14,153 nt of DNA from positions 93,910 through 108,062 of the forward strand of contig ML977017.1 in NCBI GenBank assembly GCA_010015675.1. The letters run 5' to 3'. The notes under the pieces were generated by a model. It saw nothing but the letters and a program-made list of their open reading frames with translations. It did no database searches and was not told the origin of the DNA. The translations under genes and the position numbers were made by a program. The DNA is from Byssothecium circinans (Eukaryota > Ascomycota > Dothideomycetes > Pleosporales > Massarinaceae). The first letter of the stretch is position 1, and each line of letters begins with the position of its first letter. Positions 10,888 through 14,153 of the stretch are shown piece by piece.

Positions 10888-10917
10888 GTCGTCTAGCAAG
10901 GGGTCGTCTAGCAAGGG
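10888..10917. repeat. 15-bp in-frame tandem duplication in the NLR pseudogene
   Basis: The unit gtcgtctagcaaggg occurs twice in a row. On the minus strand it doubles the residues DPLLD in the linker between HET and NACHT. The copies are identical, so the duplication probably followed RIP or escaped it. Confidence 0.8.
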
Positions 10918-11822
10918 GTCCTTAACTTTTAACATTTTTTTAATTTGTTCTTTAAGCTAAGTCATTGCGTTCTTCCTCCCTTCGCCATATAAAAGCGGCA
11001 TATAGACGTTAAAAATACCTAGCAGATAATATACTATATCTTCCGCACGTGTTGTTTCGCGCATTGCTGCCTATGACAATTAGTCATCCTTGCTAAAATT
11101 AGACAAGAGACTTCTCCGAAGAGCCTTATAGTCAATTCCTGTTATCTCGTGCACAGTTTACTTTAATGTCTGCTTGTTGCTAAGGTATGTCCCCTCTTTA
11201 GAAAAGAATTTAACCAATGCTAATATGATAAGTTCTTAAAGGGTCTAGCCACGAGTAAACTATCTACTTTTCTTAAACACTAGCTCCTATCTTCGCGAAT
11301 ATTCGGCATCCCTGTTAGAAGTGTCGTACGCGACGTCCGTAAGATACATATAGCATCTTTCTAAATTCTAGTACCAGTGGAACATAGAGTTAATTGCTTC
11401 TTATAGCTCTGTGCTGCTTAACTTGTTAATGTAGCAAGTATCTACCTAAAAGTATTCCAAGCCATCGCGTTTAGCCTGTTATGCGCAGAACTAGAGTTTG
11501 TTATAACCTGCCTTGCTCTTACTCAACTCGTTTGAAAACTCGTTGAATGTTACCTCTTCGCCCTCCTGCCAAGTATGCGAAAGTATAGCATAGGGAGGAA
11601 TTCTGTTCTTGACAAGTATGTCTTTAGTAAAGCTGAACTCGTCATCGCCGCCAAGCTTTAGGAGCCGCATTGCGTCGTACAGGCTCTCGATCGCATTAGG
11701 CTGGATAATTGGTAGCAACAGCGGTCTCTGTCCGTCCGTTCAATCAGGTGTGACAATGGCAGCTATCAAGATTAATGCGGGCGTTAGCAATTAGAGTACA
11801 CTTTGATATGTTGGAAGAGTCT

Positions 11823-11933
11823 AGTTATAGAAGAGCAATAGTGCGAGTAGCCGTTAGGCAGTTATAGAAGAGCAATAGTGCGAGTAGCCGTTAGGCAGTT
11901 ATAGAAGAGCAATAGTGCGAGTAGCCGTTAGGC
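11823..11933. repeat. perfect 3 x 37-bp minisatellite
   Basis: Three identical 37-bp units (start agttatagaagagcaat, end gccgttaggc) lie 105-155 bp upstream of the first possible ATG of the NLR pseudogene, in its promoter region. The copies are perfect, with no RIP-type differences between them. A fourth copy begins at 11934 but breaks after agtt. Confidence 0.97.
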
Positions 11934-12164
11934 AGTTGCGTTAGGCCATCCTAGGCCACCCCCGCTGACGGTGCAGTAGAATGTGGCGGAGCAAGGCTAA
12001 GCAAAACATATAATGCGTAAACAAGATTTCTACTAACGTACCATGCTATCCTACACATTTGTTTTAGTCATGTTATAAAGGGCGGTTAAGGTAAAGATAT
12101 AGACCGTTTATTTACTACAGCGAGGCTTCAAATTACTCTAGTTTAACTAGCGGTAAGACGCTAC
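11934..12164. other. spacer upstream of the NLR pseudogene
   Basis: The sequence has intermediate composition, with a GC-rich patch near 11945-12000 and moderate RIP signs after it. No open frame, RNA gene or clear promoter motif is visible. It separates the minisatellite from repeat copy 2. Confidence 0.5.
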
Positions 12165-12468
12165 TGCTAGAATAGAGAAGCATGAAATTTTGCCACCTTA
12201 GACCTAGTCAAACTAACGAACTCCTCTAATAAAACTAGCAGGGAGGATGGCCAAACCGCACCTGCCATAGGGTTGTAAATGTTTTAAAATGTATAGAGAA
12301 CAGGTAGGTAGAGGTACATATAGCGCAGCTTATAATTTCGCTACTTTTTAAGCCTTATGTACTACCCCTGTAAAGCGCTATTATATATTTAGTAAAGCGC
12401 CTTTCCGGCGGCCGTGCGCGCAGAATAACCAAAGTGTAAGGACCGGAAACTGATTTCGGTCACCACTG
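12165..12468 (-). repeat. dispersed ~300-bp repeat, copy 2 (left arm of palindrome)
   Basis: Read on the minus strand it starts CAGTGGTGACCG at 12468, flanked outside by TA, and continues through ctttggttattct, gcacggccgc and ctctacctacctgtt to about 12165. It is closer to copy 1 than to copy 3: both share gcaggtgcggtttggc and ttagaggagtt. It is moderately RIP-altered, less than copy 1 and more than copy 3. Confidence 0.88.
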
Positions 12469-12470
12469 TA

Positions 12471-12560
12471 GCCAGAATTTTTCTCAGACAAATACAGTCC
12501 CCCCGACTTGGAAGCCTAGCGTGGTTCTGTGACAAGGGGGTTTAAGCAATCGGATTGCCC
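12471..12560. other. spacer at the centre of the palindrome
   Basis: About 90 bp, GC-balanced and not RIP-altered, sit between the two facing termini. It contains a C-run (ccccccgac) and a G-run (aaggggg). It has no gene. It may be pre-insertion genomic DNA between two elements inserted close together. Confidence 0.5.
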
Positions 12561-12562
12561 TA

Positions 12563-12845
12563 CAGTGGTGACCGGTATCGGTTTCCGGTTCCTGCACTTT
12601 GGTTATTCTGAGCGCACGGCCGCTTGGAATGGCACTTACTAAATGGGTGTTAGCGCTTTACAGGGGCGGTACATGTGGCTTAGAAAGTGGCAATATCATA
12701 AGCTGTGCCACATGTACCTCTACCTACCTGTTCTCTATACATTTTAAAATATCTACAAGGTCAGGGCAAGAGCGGGTCGGCCGTCATCCCTGCTAGTGCG
12801 TTTAGGGTGTTCGCATGAGTGCAGCTAAAAATAAGTGTGGCAAGT
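12563..12845 (+). repeat. dispersed ~300-bp repeat, copy 3 (right arm of palindrome)
   Basis: This starts CAGTGGTGACCGG at 12563 after TA and shares the same landmarks as copies 1 and 2. It is the most GC-rich copy, with C and G kept where copy 1 has T and A (ggggcggtacatg against ggggtggtatat). It has diverged in the gtcagggcaagagcgggtc block. The open plus-strand frame inside (ATG 12599) lies in a repeat and has no family features, so I do not call it a gene. Confidence 0.88.
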
Positions 12846-12995
12846 TCTTGCCAATAGTTCTGTTTGCTGTGTGATGAAGAAAATAATTCTCGAAGGTTCC
12901 CCGTAGCAAAGCGTCTCAATATACATTCCCGCTCGTTCCCGGCCCGCTAGTGTATACAGTTATTGAATATATGAATAATCATTAACTACTTTCTC
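12846..12995 (-). other. 3' flank of the WD40 gene
   Basis: About 150 bp lie between the stop of the WD40 gene and repeat copy 3. On the minus strand just after the stop the DNA is AT-rich with ttcaataactg, a plausible but weak polyadenylation context. Nothing else is visible. Confidence 0.4.
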
Positions 12996-14153
12996 TTATG
13001 TAGGATGAATCGAAGACTCAACCTGGAATATCCATACCTCTCCTGACCCAACTCCAAGGCTAACTGTATTCCCTGACACAGCTGAACATGACGGACGGTA
13101 TTCCGAGGGCAACCAGAGGAGCTTTGTTGATTTGAGTGTAATCCATATTCGGTCTAAAGATAAAGCTACGCCCTGGTAAGCGGACGTTTGAAGCTCTGTG
13201 GTAGTGGTGGTACTCGAAAATAGTGATGGAGTTATTGTGATGGAACCAATATCGGTGTGCAGACATGAGCCATTGGTATCAAAAGTGAGACGAGAAGGAC
13301 GCTTGTTAACACTAAGTGTCTGCATACAGGCGCCGCTGGCCAGGTCCCATATCTTGACTGTAGTGTCGCTCGACGCCGACGCTAGCCATTTCGAGTCAGG
13401 CGAGAAGGCTACCGAATAGACATAATGGCTATGGCCCTCGAGCGTGTGCGAGCAGGCGTTGCTGGTTAGGTCCCAGATCTTAACCGTGTTGTCGCTTGAC
13501 GCCGACGCCAGCCATCTCGAGTCAGGCGAGAAGGCTGCCGAATTAACGAAATGGCTATGACCCTCGAGCGTCTGCGAGCAGGCGCCGCTAGCCAGATCCC
13601 AGATCTTGACTGTAGTGTCGTCCGACGCTGACGCTAGCCATTTCGAGTCAGGCGAGAAGGCTGCCGAATTAACGAAATGGCTATGACCCTCGAGCGTGTG
13701 CGAGCAGGCGCCGCTAGCCGGGTCCCAGATCTTAACCGTATTGTCGATTGACGCCGACGCCAGCCATCTCGAGCTGGGCGAGAAGGCTACCGAGAGGACA
13801 GCACTGCTGTGACCCTCGAACATCTTCGAGCAGGCGCCGCTAGCCAGATCCCAGATCTTGACTGTAGTGTCGCTCGACGCCGACGCTAGCCATTTCGAGT
13901 CAGGCGAGAAGGCTACCGAATAGACATAATGGCTATGGCCCTCGAGCGTGTGCGAGCAGACGCCACTAGTCAGGTCCCAGATCTTGACCGTATTGTCAAA
14001 TGATGCTGACGCTAGCCATTTCGAGCTAGGCGAGAAAGCTACCGAGCTGACATGATGGCTATGGCCCTCAAGTGTTTGCGAGCAGGCGTTGCTGGTTAGG
14101 TCCCAGATCTTAACCGTGTTGTCGCTCGACGCCGACGCTAGCCATCTCGAGTC
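12996..14153 (-). CDS. WD40-repeat C-terminus of an NWD/HNWD-type NLR (partial, 5' end outside window)
   Basis: The minus-strand frame is open from the right edge to TAA at 12996-12998, giving 385 residues. The start lies beyond the window; the Met at 13823 is internal (CSKMFEGHSS within a repeat). There are six full and one partial WD40 repeats of 42 residues, each with EGH, VAFSPDSKWLASAS, then TVKIWDL and a CSHTL-type link. A tail of about 100 residues follows, with LLWLPSEYRPSCSAVS and ending near VWIFQVESS. This tail is typical of fungal NACHT-WD40 (HET-E/HET-D/R-like) proteins, where the repeats form a beta-propeller that recognises a ligand and controls a NACHT switch. The upstream NACHT and effector domains are assumed, not seen. 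No RIP marks, no stops and normal GC suggest a working gene. Confidence 0.92.
   Translation of the reverse strand, partial: DSRWLASASSDNTVKIWDLTSNACSQTLEGHSHHVSSVAFSPSSKWLASASFDNTVKIWDLTSGVCSHTLEGHSHYVYSVAFSPDSKWLASASSDTTVKIWDLASGACSKMFEGHSSAVLSVAFSPSSRWLASASIDNTVKIWDPASGACSHTLEGHSHFVNSAAFSPDSKWLASASDDTTVKIWDLASGACSQTLEGHSHFVNSAAFSPDSRWLASASSDNTVKIWDLTSNACSHTLEGHSHYVYSVAFSPDSKWLASASSDTTVKIWDLASGACMQTLSVNKRPSRLTFDTNGSCLHTDIGSITITPSLFSSTTTTTELQTSAYQGVALSLDRIWITLKSTKLLWLPSEYRPSCSAVSGNTVSLGVGSGEVWIFQVESSIHPT
13308..14153 (-). repeat. high-identity 126-bp WD40 tandem array
   Basis: The repeat period is 126 bp: gtcaggcgagaag recurs at 13521 and 13647. Repeats at 13521 and 13647 are nearly identical over more than 50 bp. 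Differences cluster. After EGHS they read HHVSS, HYVYS, SAVLS, HFVNS, HFVNS and HYVYS. Before the DNT/DTT step they read SS, SF, SI and SD. The SGAC and SNAC links alternate. The array continues past the edge. Confidence 0.95.

Larger units (their letters stand above)
7630..11718 (-). pseudogene. HET-NACHT-ankyrin NLR pseudogene, inactivated by RIP
   Basis: The likely start is the Met of MRLLKLGG at 11670; an upstream in-frame ATG lies at 11718. The HET domain (about 11670-11000) shows PYAILSHTW (11569-11595), a VDTC motif whose next Cys now reads Tyr, and near its end LLGIFNVYMPLLYGEGRK. NACHT follows: Walker A reads GKPRTRKST (10690-10716, expected GKPGTGKST) and Walker B reads YFIDALDKCEEE (near 10380-10410). 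Further on come ITNYLQSELKI and VKDFLLKE. The ankyrin array starts near 9090. The frame is the same at codons checked at 11716, 10720, 10405, 8908, 8596, 8386 and 8182, so no net shift occurred over 3.5 kb. A one-base loss follows near 8160-8180. Stops are almost all TAG/TAA/TGA where Trp or Gln fits. Family members act in non-self recognition and cell death; this copy cannot be translated whole. Confidence 0.9.

Noticed and set aside
11609..11794. Open plus-strand frame of 61 codons
   Set aside because: It is antisense to the clearly recognisable HET-domain start on the minus strand, with no features of its own.
12599..12796. Open plus-strand frame of 65 codons
   Set aside because: It lies wholly inside dispersed repeat copy 3 and is not kept open in copies 1 and 2.
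13060..13419. Two short frames, one on each strand, over the tail of the WD40 gene
   Set aside because: Both overlap the WD40 reading frame in other phases and show no family features.
13823..13823. Met at this position as the start of the WD40 gene
   Set aside because: The same frame is open to the window edge and codes for further WD40 repeats upstream. This Met is a repeat variant (CSKMFEGH in place of CSHTLEGH).

Overview
The window looks like a transposon-rich accessory region of a filamentous ascomycete (Pezizomycotina). Two things show this. About 11.5 kb on the left carries the mark of repeat-induced point mutation (RIP): CpA/TpG is scarce, TpA is abundant, and coding remnants are broken mainly by TAG/TAA/TGA at places where Gln, Trp or Arg codons would be expected. 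The recognisable proteins are also fungal: a HET-NACHT-ankyrin NLR, a WD40 NLR tail and a DUF3435 (FluG-like) recombinase relative. I cannot name the species.

Layout. 1-2880: RIP-mutated DNA with two unrecognised coding remnants and a small GC-rich 17-bp duplication. 2880-5640 (minus): a decayed DUF3435 tyrosine-recombinase-like gene with a C-terminal C2H2-like part. 5609-5915: copy 1 of a ~300-bp dispersed repeat that abuts the start of that gene. 5961-7219: a Foldback-like element whose inverted ends are made of 17-bp tandem units, 3 on the left and 12 on the right. 7486-7579 (plus): a small ankyrin-coding fragment facing the opposite way to the big gene beside it. 7630-11718 (minus): a HET-NACHT-ankyrin NLR pseudogene, with one reading frame surviving over at least 3 kb despite many RIP stops. 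11823-11933: a perfect 3 x 37-bp minisatellite. 12165-12845: copies 2 and 3 of the dispersed repeat, head to head around a ~90-bp spacer, forming a large palindrome. 12996-14153 (minus): the intact, GC-rich 3' end of a WD40-repeat gene that runs off the right edge.

The two NLR-type genes lie head to tail on the minus strand. In this family an N-terminal HET domain is the cell-death effector, NACHT is the nucleotide switch, and ankyrin or WD40 repeats are the recognition part. They act in heterokaryon incompatibility and probably in other non-self recognition. Here the ankyrin NLR has been killed by RIP, while the WD40 gene shows what is expected of an active, fast-evolving receptor: near-identical 42-residue repeats that differ at a few clustered positions. 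The RIP signal fades over about 11.5-12.4 kb, so the palindrome lies at the border between dead repeat DNA and the living gene.
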